From: an uncultured Verrucomicrobiota bacterium
GTDB lineage: Bacteria > Verrucomicrobiota > Verrucomicrobiia > Limisphaerales > UBA9464
Reading direction: 5' to 3'
NCBI GenBank assembly: GCA_903821635.1
Contig: CAIJLV010000049.1
Span: 1-64,000 of the forward strand
Length of the DNA: 64,000 nt
Of this stretch, positions 27,568 through 37,347 are shown in pieces. Position numbers and translations under genes: made by a program. Under the pieces are notes generated by a model, which did not search any database, was not told the origin of the DNA, and worked only from the letters and a program-made list of their open reading frames with translations. The first letter of the stretch is position 1, and each line of letters starts with the position of its first letter.

Positions 27568-29157
27568 GTGACTACGGTCGATGTGCAAATGCACCTGCAG
27601 AAGCTCCTGTTGCTGGGCTCTTTCTTTCTGGGTGCCATCTTTGTGGGGCTGCTGCTGGCGGGTGCGCCCGTGCTGCTAATTTTGGCGCTGGGTGGGTTCG
27701 CTTGGCTGATCCTGTTACCCTACCACGCGCAGATTGCGACCACCGTCGCGATGGTGACCTTTGCGTCTGGCTTCATTGTGCCCGGCCTGCCAGGCCGCCC
27801 ACTCGCGTGGGAAGCAGCCGCGTTGCTGGGCTGGACCGGGGTGGCGATAACCATCGCGTTGCGCCGGTATTCGGCGGACGCCGGGATGTTGTTCCGCCGT
27901 CACTGGCTGCTGTTTTTCGGAGCGTTGGGCTACTGCGTCGTCCTGCTGATGCTGATGTATTTCCGCGGGGTCGGCATCCGGGTATTCGGCGGAGCCCAGA
28001 TGGGTGGCCGCATCTACCTTCAGCAATTGGCCTGCGCGATTTTCCCGCTGCTCTTCATCCTGATGCCGATGGACGAAAAGCGCATGCTGAAGCTTTACAC
28101 GATCCAGTGCCTGCTTTCGTTGTCGTTCATTCCGGCAGACTTCGCCTTCGCCTACGGCGGCAAGCTCCTGGAACCGCTGCTCTACATCTTGGAACTTCCG
28201 ACCGACGGGTTAAATTTCGAGGCGCAGGCGCAGCACTTCGGCATCCGCCGGTTCCAATCCTTCTTTTTCTGCTCACTGGCGCTGTTCTGCCTCCTGACTA
28301 CCCGGCAGCGGTATGCGGATTTCTTCACCATTCGGGGCCTCTGGATGTGGCCCTGCGCGGCGGCCCTGCTGGGGCTGGGGCTATTGGGCGGCCACCGCCA
28401 TCTGTTGCTGCTGCTCTTCTTCGTGATCGTCATTTCGGCCTGGGCCCAACGTTTCTTCACCCCGGTGCGGGTGATCGGCATAGTGGTGCTGGCGGGCACG
28501 CTCTACCTCGGGGCGGCGGCAAATATCCGCGATTTGCCCCTGTCCGTGCAGCGCGCCCTGTCGGTGGTGCCCGGCCTAGAGGTGGACCGGCAAGCGGCCG
28601 AAGACGGCCAAGCGACGCTCGAAGGCCGAAAAGCACTGCGCCGCGCCGGGTTGGAGACCTCCAAGGACTACCGCTGGCTGGGCCGGGGGTTCGGCAAGCC
28701 GATTGATGCCCGTTCCCCGTTCGAGTTGGACATGACCCAGATGCACATCGACCTCGGCATCTTTTACAACGGCACCGTGGGCCTCTTGGTCAACACGGGC
28801 ATCCCGGGCACAGTGACTATGTTCAGCTTCCTCGGAGCGGGCACTTGGCTGGCGTTCCGCAACCTGCGCCATGTCCGCCGCCACGGCGCCGACGATCCGT
28901 TCTCGCGCATGGCCTGCGTGCTCTCGTCACTGTGGATCGGTCAGTTCTTTTCCTTCATCTTCCTGCATGGCGACGCAGAATTCGCCATGCGCACCTTCGG
29001 TCTCGAAGCTGGGATGTTGCTCCTGTGTGACTACAACCTAAGCCGCCGGAAAGCCGCTTGGGCCGTCGCCGAGCAGGCTCAAGCCCGCGAAGCGGCCGCC
29101 AAAGCTCCCGCCGCCCTGCCGGTCCCGACCGTCGCGATTGCCCATCCAGGGATCTGA
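27568..29157 (+). CDS. O-antigen ligase/polymerase-like membrane protein
   Basis: A 529-residue protein with about 10-12 membrane helices and a periplasmic segment of about 90 residues (around 318-410) before the last helices, the layout of Wzy/WaaL-type O-antigen polymerases and ligases. The motif QMHIDLGIFYNGTVGLLVNT before the next helix resembles the conserved region of Wzy_C proteins. It would join or attach surface polysaccharide units. GTG 27568 is assumed; an in-frame ATG at 27589 is equally possible. A strong terminator follows. Confidence 0.7.
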   Translation: MTTVDVQMHLQKLLLLGSFFLGAIFVGLLLAGAPVLLILALGGFAWLILLPYHAQIATTVAMVTFASGFIVPGLPGRPLAWEAAALLGWTGVAITIALRRYSADAGMLFRRHWLLFFGALGYCVVLLMLMYFRGVGIRVFGGAQMGGRIYLQQLACAIFPLLFILMPMDEKRMLKLYTIQCLLSLSFIPADFAFAYGGKLLEPLLYILELPTDGLNFEAQAQHFGIRRFQSFFFCSLALFCLLTTRQRYADFFTIRGLWMWPCAAALLGLGLLGGHRHLLLLLFFVIVISAWAQRFFTPVRVIGIVVLAGTLYLGAAANIRDLPLSVQRALSVVPGLEVDRQAAEDGQATLEGRKALRRAGLETSKDYRWLGRGFGKPIDARSPFELDMTQMHIDLGIFYNGTVGLLVNTGIPGTVTMFSFLGAGTWLAFRNLRHVRRHGADDPFSRMACVLSSLWIGQFFSFIFLHGDAEFAMRTFGLEAGMLLLCDYNLSRRKAAWAVAEQAQAREAAAKAPAALPVPTVAIAHPGI

Positions 29158-29185
29158 GACCGCAAAGTGGTCCCCGCAGTAAAGC

Positions 29186-29223
29186 CATGGCGCCGGCGGT
29201 GAATCCGCTGGCGCCATGTTTTT
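29186..29223 (+). terminator. Strong rho-independent terminator of the polysaccharide cluster
   Basis: CATGGCGCCGGCGG (29186-29199) and CCGCTGGCGCCATG (29205-29218) form a 14-bp stem with one G-U pair and a TGAAT loop, followed by five T. It lies 28 bp after the O-antigen ligase-like stop. Confidence 0.93.
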
Positions 29224-29404
29224 AACTACGGTGCAGTCCGGCCCGCTGGCGGCGGGCGACGCGAGGCGGGGCCTTCCTCGATCTCAGCGACCGGTTTCGC
29301 AAGCCAACCGACTTGGCGTCCACTCCCGATGGCGAGCCTCCCTCGCTCGCGGAGAAGCCGCTTGTCACGGCGTCCATCGCCGGCTCAACTCTACCTAATC
29401 TCCC

Positions 29405-30196
29405 ATGAGTTTTTCTCCACACACCCGGACCCCGCGCCTTGCCCGCCTCCCGTCGGCCTTCACGCTGATCGAGTTGTTGGTGGTGATCGCCATCATCGCG
29501 ATTTTGGCTGGAATGCTGTTGCCCGCCCTGGGCAAGGCGAAGACCAAGGCTCAGGGAGTGCAATGCCTGAACCACACCAAACAGCTCCAACTCGCCTGGC
29601 AAATGTATGCCGACGACAACCAGCAGCGTTTGGTGCTGAACGGCACCGGTGACCAAAAGGGCTGGGTCGCCGGCTGGATCATGGGCAACACGACCGACGC
29701 GACGAACGTCAACCTGCTGAAACCACCCAACGGCTTGCTGTGGCCCTATAACCAGTCGGCCACGATCTACCGCTGCCCAGCCGACCGCAGCATGGTTACG
29801 TTGGGCGGCAAAAAGCAGCAGCGCACTCGCAGTGTTTCCATGAACGGCTTCATGAACGGTCAGAGTTGGCACACTGATCTCATGGCCAAAACGTGGCGCA
29901 CCTTTCGGAAGCTCACGGACATTGCTTCCGCCAGCCAGATGTTCGTGTTCATCGACGAACGCGAGGAGAGCGTGGATGACGGCTACATCTTGGTGTCGAT
30001 GGAACCCAACCAATTGTGGGGCAACCTGCCGGCCGTTTACCACAACGGCGCCGGCGGGCTGAGTTTTGCCGACGGGCATTCCGAAATTCACCGCTGGGTG
30101 GACCCAAACACTTTGAAGAAGGGTATCACCGGGGAACGCAAAGCACCCCGCGACGTGCCGTGGATCCAAGAACGGGCTTCGGAAGCCATGAAGTAA
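29405..30196 (+). CDS. Type II pseudopilin-like H-X9-DG protein
   Basis: A 263-residue protein with a prepilin leader and methylation helix ([20 protein letters not shown]) after a short basic tail, so it should be processed by a prepilin peptidase and held in the inner membrane. The C-terminal part carries the H-X9-DG motif ([12 protein letters not shown]) that names this abundant family in Planctomycetes and Verrucomicrobiota. Its function is unknown; pseudopilin-like surface or secretion roles are assumed. No partner genes lie next to it. It starts about 180 bp after the terminator, in a region with no recognisable promoter. Confidence 0.87.
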   Translation: MSFSPHTRTPRLARLPSAFTLIELLVVIAIIAILAGMLLPALGKAKTKAQGVQCLNHTKQLQLAWQMYADDNQQRLVLNGTGDQKGWVAGWIMGNTTDATNVNLLKPPNGLLWPYNQSATIYRCPADRSMVTLGGKKQQRTRSVSMNGFMNGQSWHTDLMAKTWRTFRKLTDIASASQMFVFIDEREESVDDGYILVSMEPNQLWGNLPAVYHNGAGGLSFADGHSEIHRWVDPNTLKKGITGERKAPRDVPWIQERASEAMK

Positions 30197-30386
30197 CGGG
30201 TCCTCCCGAGCCAACGAGGAGTAGGGCGGCTGGCTGCAGCGGGTGCCGACACCCCACAGTCTTCGGTTACCGCTCCCCTTCACGCTGAACTTTGCCTCGG
30301 GGAGAGCGAAAAGCGCACTCACCACGGTCTGCAACGCTGAGCGATCAAGATTCCTAGCGGGTAGCCATTCGATCGGAGCGCGCTGG

Positions 30387-33300
30387 CTAAACCGATTTCT
30401 CCTTCCGCAGTTCCCGTTGCCGCAGCCACATCACGATCACCGGGGTCACGATCAGGATGTGCAGCAGGGAACTGATCGTGCCGCCGATGACGGGCGCGGC
30501 GAGGGGTTTCATCACTTCCGCGCCGGTTCGGGTGCTCCACATGATGGGCAGCAGGCTGGCAATGGTGGTGCCCACCGTCATGAATTTGGGCCGCAGTCGC
30601 AGTCGGGCACCGGCTTTGATCGCGTCCAACAAGTCGGCCGCGTTGAAGGCACTCCCGCGTTCTGCCTGCTTGTGAGCAATCGCTTCCTCCAGATAGACCA
30701 CCATCACCACGCCGGTCTGAATCGCGATGCCGAACAGGGTGATGTAGCCGATCCAGACGGCGACGCTGAAGTTGTAGCCAAGCGCCGCTTGGAGAAACAC
30801 GGATCCGCTCAGGGCAAACGGCACGGCGAGGATGACGTGGGCCGCTTCCTTGGCGGAATTATAGACGACGTAGAGCAGCAGGAAGATGATGGCGAGCGAC
30901 ACGGGCACGATGAGCTTCAGGGTGCGTTCCGCCCGGATCAGGTCCTCAAACTGGCCGCTGTATTCGATCGTCATGCCGGGGGGCAGTGTCGGTCCGATTT
31001 CCTGGGCGACGCGGCGTTTCACCTCTTCGACAAAGCCGCCGAGATCGCGGTTCTGCACGTTGGCTTGGACGAAGACGCGCAGGCGGCCGTTTTCGCTGCC
31101 GATCTCGTTCGGCCCCGTGGTGCGCCGCAGCGTGGCCACTTGGCCGAGCGGAATGTGCTTTCCTGACGGCGTGGCGAGCAGCACGTCGCCGAGGCGTTCC
31201 AGATCTTCGCGTTCGCTGCGCTGGAACCGGACTTGAATCGGAAAGCGCTGCCGGCCTTCGATGGTGGTGGTGACGTTCTTGCCCCCGAGGCCGGCTTCAA
31301 CCGCGGTGAGCACGGTTTCCACGCTCAGACCGAACCGAGCGGCGGCGGGGCGATCGACTTCGATCTCAAGGTAGGGTTTGCCCTGAACCCGGCTGGGTGC
31401 CACGCCGATAGCCCCGGGGACGGTCTCGACAATCCGCTGAACTTCAAAGGCCTTGGCCTGGAGGGCATCGAGGTTGTCGCCCAGAATTTTCACTCCGAGC
31501 TGGGCGCGGATGCCGGTGGAAATCATGAGGATGCGGTTCTCGATGGGCTGAAGGAAACCGGGCACGTAGCCGGGCACGGCGGTGAGCTTTTCCGTGAGTT
31601 CGGCGACCAGTTGCGAACGAGTCATGCCCGGTCGCCACTCGGGGTTTCGAACCGTCCACGGGATGTGGAAGAGCCCGAGGACCGAGCGGTTGGTCGGGAT
31701 GAACTCGGGCTTCAGCATGATCGTGGTTTCAATCATCTCGACGGGCGCGGGATCGGTCGCCGTTTCGGCCCGGCCGAGTTTGCCACCCACGCTGGCCACT
31801 TCGGGCACGGCGGCGATGACCCGGTCCTGCCAGGACATGATGCGCTTCACCTCGGTGAGCGAGGTCGCCGGGAGCAGGACTGGCATGAAGAGGAGCGAAC
31901 CTTCGTTGAGTGTGGGCATGAACTCCTTGCCCAACCCCCGCAGTGGTCCGGTCTCGAGTCCCGGATGCAGCGTTGCCAATTGGCGGAGCACCGGTTTGGG
32001 CAACCCCCACGCAATGACTTGTGACACCTCCAGAATCAGGGCGGCCAGTCCGAGCACGACTCCGCGATGACTCAAGGACCAGTTGAGGGCGGGTTCATAG
32101 AACCGGAGGAGGACCTTCATCACCCAGTTGTCTTCTTCGGCGTGAAAGGGTCCACGCACCAACAGGGAACACAAGACGGGCACCAGCGTCACGGCGAGCA
32201 GCGTCGCGCCCACGCAGGCAAACGTTTTGGCAAACGCGAGCGGGTGAAACAACTTTCCCTCCTGGCCGCCCAAGACGAACACCGGGATGAAGGCGAGGAT
32301 GATGATTGCCATCGCAAAAAAGATTGGGCGGCCAACCTGTTTGGCGGCGGCGAGCGTGCAGGCGTAGGTCTCGGCCGGCGTCAGGCGCGCGGAGAGGGAG
32401 GGTTCCGAATGCACAGAAACTGGGCCCGTGCCGTCCGCAGGGTGGGCGGCAGCCGCCCCCAGCATGGCCTTTCGCTTTTCTGCCTCCTCGCAATGCCGAA
32501 TGACGTTTTCGGTCATCACGATCCCAGCGTCCACCAACACGCCGATGGCGATGGCGATGCCGGACAGCGACATGATGTTCGAACTGATGCCGAACTGCTC
32601 CATGAGGATGAACGAAATCAAGATCGAGGCCGGCAGCGGAATCGTGACGATGAGGATGCTGCGGAAGTGAAACAGGAAGACGATGTGCGCCAGCGTGACG
32701 AGGATGATCTCCTCGATGAGCGCGTGTTTCAGGGTGTCGATGGTGCGGGTGATCAGATCGCTGCGGTCGTAGAAGGGCCGAACGGTGACGCCGGGCGGCA
32801 AACTGGTGCTGAGCTGGCCGAGCTTTTCCTTCACGCGCCGGATCACCTCCATTGCGTTTTCGCCGGTGCGCATCACGACGATGCCACCCACGACTTCACG
32901 GCCGTCCACGTCGAGCACCCCGCGCCGGAAGTCGCCGCCGAGTTCGACGTGGGCGAGGTCGCGCAGATAGATCGGCGTGCCGCCCTGTTCCCGCAGCACG
33001 ATGCCTTCGAGATCCGCCGCCCGCTTCACCAACCCCACGCCGCGAACGACGAACTCCAAACCGTTTTCCTCAATCGTCTTGCCCCCCACGTTCAGGTTGT
33101 TGGCGCCGACGGCCATCAACACTTCTTGCAACGACACGCCCAGCGCACGCATCCGGACAGAGCTGACTTCGATCTGGTATTGCCGCACAAAACCGCCGAC
33201 TGAGCCGACCTCGGCAACCCCGCTGACACCCTGAAGCTGATAGCGCAGGAAGAAGTCCTGCAACGCGCGCAACTCACCGAGATCGTAGCCCGTCCCGTTA

Positions 33301-33755
33301 GGCGCTTGGGTCGGATCCACGTCGAGGTAGTATTGGTAAACCCAGCCGAGGCCGGTGGCGTCGGGCCCGAGTTGGGGCACGACCCCGGCGGGCATCTGGC
33401 TGGTCAGCAGATTCAGCCGCTCCAACACCCGAGAGCGGGCGAAGTAGTTGTCCACCCGATCCTCAAAGATCACGGTGACGAGGGAGAAACCAAACATCGA
33501 AGTCGCCCGGACGGTCTTCACGCCGGCCAACCCCTGAAGGTTCACCGACAGCGGGTAAGTAACCTGATCCTCCACCTCCTGCGGCGACCGCCCCATCCAA
33601 TCGGCAAACACAATCACCTGGTTTTCACTCAAGTCGGGAATCGCATCCACCGGCGTGCGGTAGATCGCCTTCACCCCCCAAGCGACCAGCAGCAGGGAAC
33701 CGCAGAGGACGAGGAACCGATTCTTCAACGACCACTCAATGAGTCGGGCGATCAT
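30387..33755 (-). CDS. cusA: Heavy-metal RND efflux transporter, CusA-like
   Basis: A 1122-residue inner-membrane RND pump. CusA-family landmarks include VDAIPDLSENQVIVFADWMG near the N-terminus, GIAIAIGVLVDAGIVMTENV in helix 4 with its acidic residues, and GTTIASLLPIMWSTRTGAEV near the end. Segments matching the three metal-binding methionines of E. coli CusA are present: SLLFMPVLLP, PVEMIETTI and NRILMISTG. It exports Cu(I)/Ag(I) from the periplasm through CusB and CusC. It starts at ATG 33755 inside the cusB stop (ATGA). It carries an Ala/Pro/Ser-rich insert of about 28 residues between helix 4 and LAAAKQVGRPIFFA. Confidence 0.92.
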   Translation of the reverse strand: MIARLIEWSLKNRFLVLCGSLLLVAWGVKAIYRTPVDAIPDLSENQVIVFADWMGRSPQEVEDQVTYPLSVNLQGLAGVKTVRATSMFGFSLVTVIFEDRVDNYFARSRVLERLNLLTSQMPAGVVPQLGPDATGLGWVYQYYLDVDPTQAPNGTGYDLGELRALQDFFLRYQLQGVSGVAEVGSVGGFVRQYQIEVSSVRMRALGVSLQEVLMAVGANNLNVGGKTIEENGLEFVVRGVGLVKRAADLEGIVLREQGGTPIYLRDLAHVELGGDFRRGVLDVDGREVVGGIVVMRTGENAMEVIRRVKEKLGQLSTSLPPGVTVRPFYDRSDLITRTIDTLKHALIEEIILVTLAHIVFLFHFRSILIVTIPLPASILISFILMEQFGISSNIMSLSGIAIAIGVLVDAGIVMTENVIRHCEEAEKRKAMLGAAAAHPADGTGPVSVHSEPSLSARLTPAETYACTLAAAKQVGRPIFFAMAIIILAFIPVFVLGGQEGKLFHPLAFAKTFACVGATLLAVTLVPVLCSLLVRGPFHAEEDNWVMKVLLRFYEPALNWSLSHRGVVLGLAALILEVSQVIAWGLPKPVLRQLATLHPGLETGPLRGLGKEFMPTLNEGSLLFMPVLLPATSLTEVKRIMSWQDRVIAAVPEVASVGGKLGRAETATDPAPVEMIETTIMLKPEFIPTNRSVLGLFHIPWTVRNPEWRPGMTRSQLVAELTEKLTAVPGYVPGFLQPIENRILMISTGIRAQLGVKILGDNLDALQAKAFEVQRIVETVPGAIGVAPSRVQGKPYLEIEVDRPAAARFGLSVETVLTAVEAGLGGKNVTTTIEGRQRFPIQVRFQRSEREDLERLGDVLLATPSGKHIPLGQVATLRRTTGPNEIGSENGRLRVFVQANVQNRDLGGFVEEVKRRVAQEIGPTLPPGMTIEYSGQFEDLIRAERTLKLIVPVSLAIIFLLLYVVYNSAKEAAHVILAVPFALSGSVFLQAALGYNFSVAVWIGYITLFGIAIQTGVVMVVYLEEAIAHKQAERGSAFNAADLLDAIKAGARLRLRPKFMTVGTTIASLLPIMWSTRTGAEVMKPLAAPVIGGTISSLLHILIVTPVIVMWLRQRELRKEKSV

Positions 33756-35500
33756 GGCTTTACCTCCGTGCCACAATCGAGCATCTCGCTGCCGAAATAG
33801 GGATTCCTCACCGGGCCTTCAAACTGCAACCACTCGGCCTTCGGCGGCGCGCCGGGAAACGCGCGTTTCGTCATCGGACACTGGTAAATCTTCAACCCAG
33901 TGAAATTGGTGTCAGCGGCGCGCGCTTGGCGGGCAACCGCAACGGCTTCAAGACTGAAGGCGTGAAACTGCTGCCGCGCCCGCGCCAAGTCCGGCGCCCG
34001 GTCAAAGTGACTGACCGCGCCCAAGGTAGCCACGGCCGCGACCCACGCCGCGGAATCCCGCATGGCCGCCGTCAGTTTTGGCTGCGCCCCGTGCAGTTGG
34101 GGCGCGAGCGCGTTGAAGCCCGCCAGATCATCCGCCGCCAACGTGTCGCGCACCCGGTCGGCGAGCGTTAAGAACTCCCGCACGGCCGCCGCCTGCGCGG
34201 AGTTCAGCGCCGGCAGGCGCGGCGTCTCAGCGAGAGGCCGGCCGGCTGGCGAGAGCACCACGCCCTGACTGTCGGCGTTCAATTGCGCTTGGGAATCCAG
34301 CACGAGATTACCCCGCGTGACGACCCGTTCGCCCTCGCCCAGTCCGGTCAGGATTTCCCATTCGTCATCGCCCGCCCGCCCCAGCGTGACCGCGCGCTGT
34401 TCATAGGCCCCATTGCCTCGCTCCACGTAAACCACCGCCTGACGGCCCGGCGACAAGACCGCGGAGCGCGGCACCACCAGCACCGGCTGGGTGACGACCC
34501 GCACCCGCCCCTCGGCATAGACGCGGTGCCGGATCAAGCGGCGAGATTGCCCCTCGTCCGCGACCACTGGATTCGGCAATTCAACGCGAACCTTGGCGCT
34601 GCGCGTGTCCTCGCGCAGGTTCGGGTCAATGAAGGCGATCGAGTTGGTAAACCCACGCCCCGGCAGCGAAGGCGCCGTGATTTCAACGACCTGCCCCGGC
34701 TGGAGCCACGCGAGGTCCCGCTCATAGGCGTCGAACAGGAACCACATCGTGCTGAAGTCGGCGAGCTCGAAGAGCTTGTCGCCTTCCTTCACGTATTGGC
34801 CCTCATAAACTTCCTTGGCCACGACCGTGCCGGTCATCGGGGCGACCACTTCAACGGTGAGATTGGTAGACGAAAATGAATCCGGCAGCGCCGCGATCTG
34901 CAATTCGGTGAGCCCCATTTGCCGCAGCCGCCACGCCGCGCTGGCGCTCAAAGTCGCGCCCTGCGAATTCCGCGCCGTGAGATACTCCCTCACCGCGGTC
35001 AGCAGCATCGGGCTGTAGATCGCCACCAACGGTTGGCCGGCGACCACCTCGGCCCCCAAGTGGTTCACGAACAGGCGCTCAATCCGCCCGTCCACGTAGG
35101 CGGACAAAACTCGGTGCTGCTGGTCGTTGTCATCAATGGAACCCGCAACGGCCAACGTGCGCGTGATCGGTTGTCGCCGCACCAGACTCGTGGCGACGTG
35201 AATGACGGTCAGTTGATTGGAACTGAGCGTCACCAGACCGGCCTCAGCGGCAAGGCCGTGCTCCCCTTCGTAAACCGGCGTCAGGTCCATGCCGCAGATT
35301 GTGCACTTGCCGGGTTGGTCCGACTTGATCCACGGGTGCATGGCGGACTGGTAATACTTGGGGCGGCGTTCGACCGCGGCCGCAGTGCCTTGGGGTTCAG
35401 ACTGCGGGGTTCGGGTCACCCACCGGGCACGGGCAAACCAACCGGCGGCGGCGGCCGCGAGAACGAGCAACAGGGCAAAAGGGATTTTCATCGGAGACAC
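33752..35500 (-). CDS. cusB: RND efflux periplasmic adaptor with heavy-metal-binding domain, CusB-like
   Basis: A 582-residue membrane-anchored adaptor. After an N-terminal helix (about 7-20), residues 49-76 form the heavy-metal-binding domain (SAMHPWIKS, then CTICGMDL with Cys66, Cys69 and Met71). The barrel-sandwich and alpha-hairpin regions follow. The C-terminal extension holds a second possible metal site (YQCPMTKRAF, NPYFGSEMLDCG). It bridges CusA to the outer-membrane channel and may pick up Cu(I)/Ag(I). It overlaps cusA by 4 bp. The first codon may be 35500 or the internal ATG at 35491. Confidence 0.9.
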   Translation of the reverse strand: MSPMKIPFALLLVLAAAAAGWFARARWVTRTPQSEPQGTAAAVERRPKYYQSAMHPWIKSDQPGKCTICGMDLTPVYEGEHGLAAEAGLVTLSSNQLTVIHVATSLVRRQPITRTLAVAGSIDDNDQQHRVLSAYVDGRIERLFVNHLGAEVVAGQPLVAIYSPMLLTAVREYLTARNSQGATLSASAAWRLRQMGLTELQIAALPDSFSSTNLTVEVVAPMTGTVVAKEVYEGQYVKEGDKLFELADFSTMWFLFDAYERDLAWLQPGQVVEITAPSLPGRGFTNSIAFIDPNLREDTRSAKVRVELPNPVVADEGQSRRLIRHRVYAEGRVRVVTQPVLVVPRSAVLSPGRQAVVYVERGNGAYEQRAVTLGRAGDDEWEILTGLGEGERVVTRGNLVLDSQAQLNADSQGVVLSPAGRPLAETPRLPALNSAQAAAVREFLTLADRVRDTLAADDLAGFNALAPQLHGAQPKLTAAMRDSAAWVAAVATLGAVSHFDRAPDLARARQQFHAFSLEAVAVARQARAADTNFTGLKIYQCPMTKRAFPGAPPKAEWLQFEGPVRNPYFGSEMLDCGTEVKP

Positions 35501-35503
35501 GGA

Positions 35504-36835
35504 TCAGGGTTGAGGGGGAACGGAATCCAGCGCGGCGGCCGGAGTGCGGGCGAGCATCTGGAGCGCTTCGAGGTCACCGAGTCCGCAACAGAGGACGAGT
35601 TCGCTCAGGGCGGACCATTGTTCCGCCACGGCTTGGGCGAACATCAGGCGTGAATCCAACAGCATCCGGCGCGCTTCCAGCACGTCGTTCATCATGCCGC
35701 GGCCGTTGGTCCAAGCCGCTTGGGCGACGTCGAGGGCTTGTTGAGCGCGGGGCAACACCTCATCGCGCAGCGCCACCGCTTCCCGCTGGGTGGCGGCGAT
35801 TTCCACGGTCAGGTGGTGAATCTCCGCCTGCACCGCGAGGGCCATCGCCATCTGGTCATCCGCGACCGCCCCGAGACGCGCACGGTCCCGCAGTTGCTCG
35901 CGGCGATAGTTCGCACGGTTGAACCAAGGCAGATTAAAGCTCAGCGAAAACATCCCCTGGCGAAAGCCGCCGCTGCCGCTGTAGTTGAGGCCATCGACCC
36001 CTAGGCTGATGTCCGGCCGGCTCGCCCGCTGGGATACCGCCACCGACGCCTCGGCGCTCCGCCGCATCCGGCCCAACACCTTGAGCCGGGGTTCGTAGGC
36101 CAGCGCGAGGCGCACCAAGTTCGTCGTAAACGCCACCGGCACGGCCAACTCCGGCAACTGAAAGGCCGGCTGCGCGGCCAACGGGTCCAACCCCAGCAAG
36201 CGGTTGACTGCGCTGCGCCGGGATTCAAGCAGGCTCCGTTCATTGGCCAGTCGGGCCGCCCGCCGGGCGCGGTCTGATTGCAAGCGCAGGACCTCGAACT
36301 GAGTGCCTAGGCCGGACGTGTAACGCGCCTCGGCAACGGCCACCATGCGGTCGGCCCACACCAGATCTTCTTCCCCGATCCGCAGGCTCTCCGCCGCCAA
36401 CGCCGCGGCGAACAAGGCCTGCGCCAAGTCGCGCCGCAGTTCCTGAAACTGAGCCTCGGCCTCCTCCGTGGTCAGCGCGGCCTCGGCTTCGGCGAGTTGC
36501 CGGGCAGCCTTTTCCTTGCCCATCAACGGCAGGCGCTGTTCGACACCGTAGGCCACGTCGCCCTGTTCCTGCGGATCCATCCACGCGCGGTTAAAGACCG
36601 AACCGCCGACCTTGGCCATCGGGTCTTCCCACCGCCGGACGGACTGCGCGGCGAGCGCGGCCGCCGTGGCGCGGGAACGGGCCGCGCGCAGCCCGGGGTG
36701 ATTGGTGCGCAACGTCTCCGAATACGCGGACACGAGCGCCGGGGTGAGGACCGTCAACGGCGGGGAAACCGCAGTTTCACTGGCGACGGAAAACCAGGCG
36801 GCGAGGAAGCCGCAGGGTAAAAGGAATATTTTCAT
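35504..36835 (-). CDS. cusC: TolC-family outer-membrane efflux channel, CusC-like
   Basis: A 443-residue exported protein with a signal peptide and two long alpha-helical repeats typical of TolC/CusC channels (ALTTEEAEAQFQELRRDLAQ, RMVAVAEARYTSGLGTQFEV, later LDVAQAAWTNGRGMMNDVLE). It lacks an obvious lipobox. It would form the outer-membrane tunnel for the CusBA pump. The stop lies 3 bp before the cusB start, so the three genes form one transcription unit in the order C-B-A. Confidence 0.88.
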   Translation of the reverse strand: MKIFLLPCGFLAAWFSVASETAVSPPLTVLTPALVSAYSETLRTNHPGLRAARSRATAAALAAQSVRRWEDPMAKVGGSVFNRAWMDPQEQGDVAYGVEQRLPLMGKEKAARQLAEAEAALTTEEAEAQFQELRRDLAQALFAAALAAESLRIGEEDLVWADRMVAVAEARYTSGLGTQFEVLRLQSDRARRAARLANERSLLESRRSAVNRLLGLDPLAAQPAFQLPELAVPVAFTTNLVRLALAYEPRLKVLGRMRRSAEASVAVSQRASRPDISLGVDGLNYSGSGGFRQGMFSLSFNLPWFNRANYRREQLRDRARLGAVADDQMAMALAVQAEIHHLTVEIAATQREAVALRDEVLPRAQQALDVAQAAWTNGRGMMNDVLEARRMLLDSRLMFAQAVAEQWSALSELVLCCGLGDLEALQMLARTPAAALDSVPPQP

Positions 36836-36937
36836 GACCCGACATCAACAAGGGAGTGTTGGCACACAGCGCGGAACCGGAACGCAGGCAGACGCGCGCC
36901 CGCGCTGGGCACACGTCTTCCGGGAGGTCAGGAAAGC

Positions 36938-37315
36938 TCAGAGCAGCAGGGCGCCGTGCCGCAGAAAAAGCGGGACGGCAGCCAAGGTGGACGAAGGGGA
37001 TTCGGCCACCGGAATGGGCTCCACCACCGGCGGTGGGGGGAGCCACCAAAGCACGGTCAAATCGGCGCTCAACGGACCCGCTGGTAGCGGGTTGGAATTG
37101 GCGGGCGCCGGCGCGATTGGCCCCGCGCTCGGGCGACTCTCTGAAGGGCCGACACAGCAGGAACAATGATGCGTCTTGGGCCCGTCACAGCAGGACTCGC
37201 CCGCGCCAGGTGCGGCCAACCGCCCCTCGAGGGCCGCCGCCGCATTCACCGAGGCAAACCACACCTGCGCCACGACGAGCAATAAGCTCAGCAAGGTGAC
37301 ACAGGAGGTTTTCAT
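36938..37315 (-). CDS. Small secreted cysteine/histidine-rich protein, possible metal-binding
   Basis: A 125-residue protein with a signal peptide (MKTSCVTLLSLLLVVAQVWF, cleavage near NAAA). A compact cluster SCCDGPKTHHCSCCVG (41-56) holds five cysteines and two histidines, followed by a Pro/Ala-rich tail and a hydrophobic end. No known family was recognised. Its place 102 bp upstream of cusC and 32 bp downstream of a TRASH-like gene suggests periplasmic copper or silver binding or sensing. That is inferred from context and the metal-ligand-like residues. Confidence 0.6.
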   Translation of the reverse strand: MKTSCVTLLSLLLVVAQVWFASVNAAAALEGRLAAPGAGESCCDGPKTHHCSCCVGPSESRPSAGPIAPAPANSNPLPAGPLSADLTVLWWLPPPPVVEPIPVAESPSSTLAAVPLFLRHGALLL

Positions 37316-37347
37316 GACGGCGGCGTGACGAACGAATCATTCGCCGG

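Noticed and set aside
30197-30386. Possible terminator between the pseudopilin-like gene and cusA
   Set aside because: Only weak short inverted repeats without a U-run were found in this 190-bp gap.
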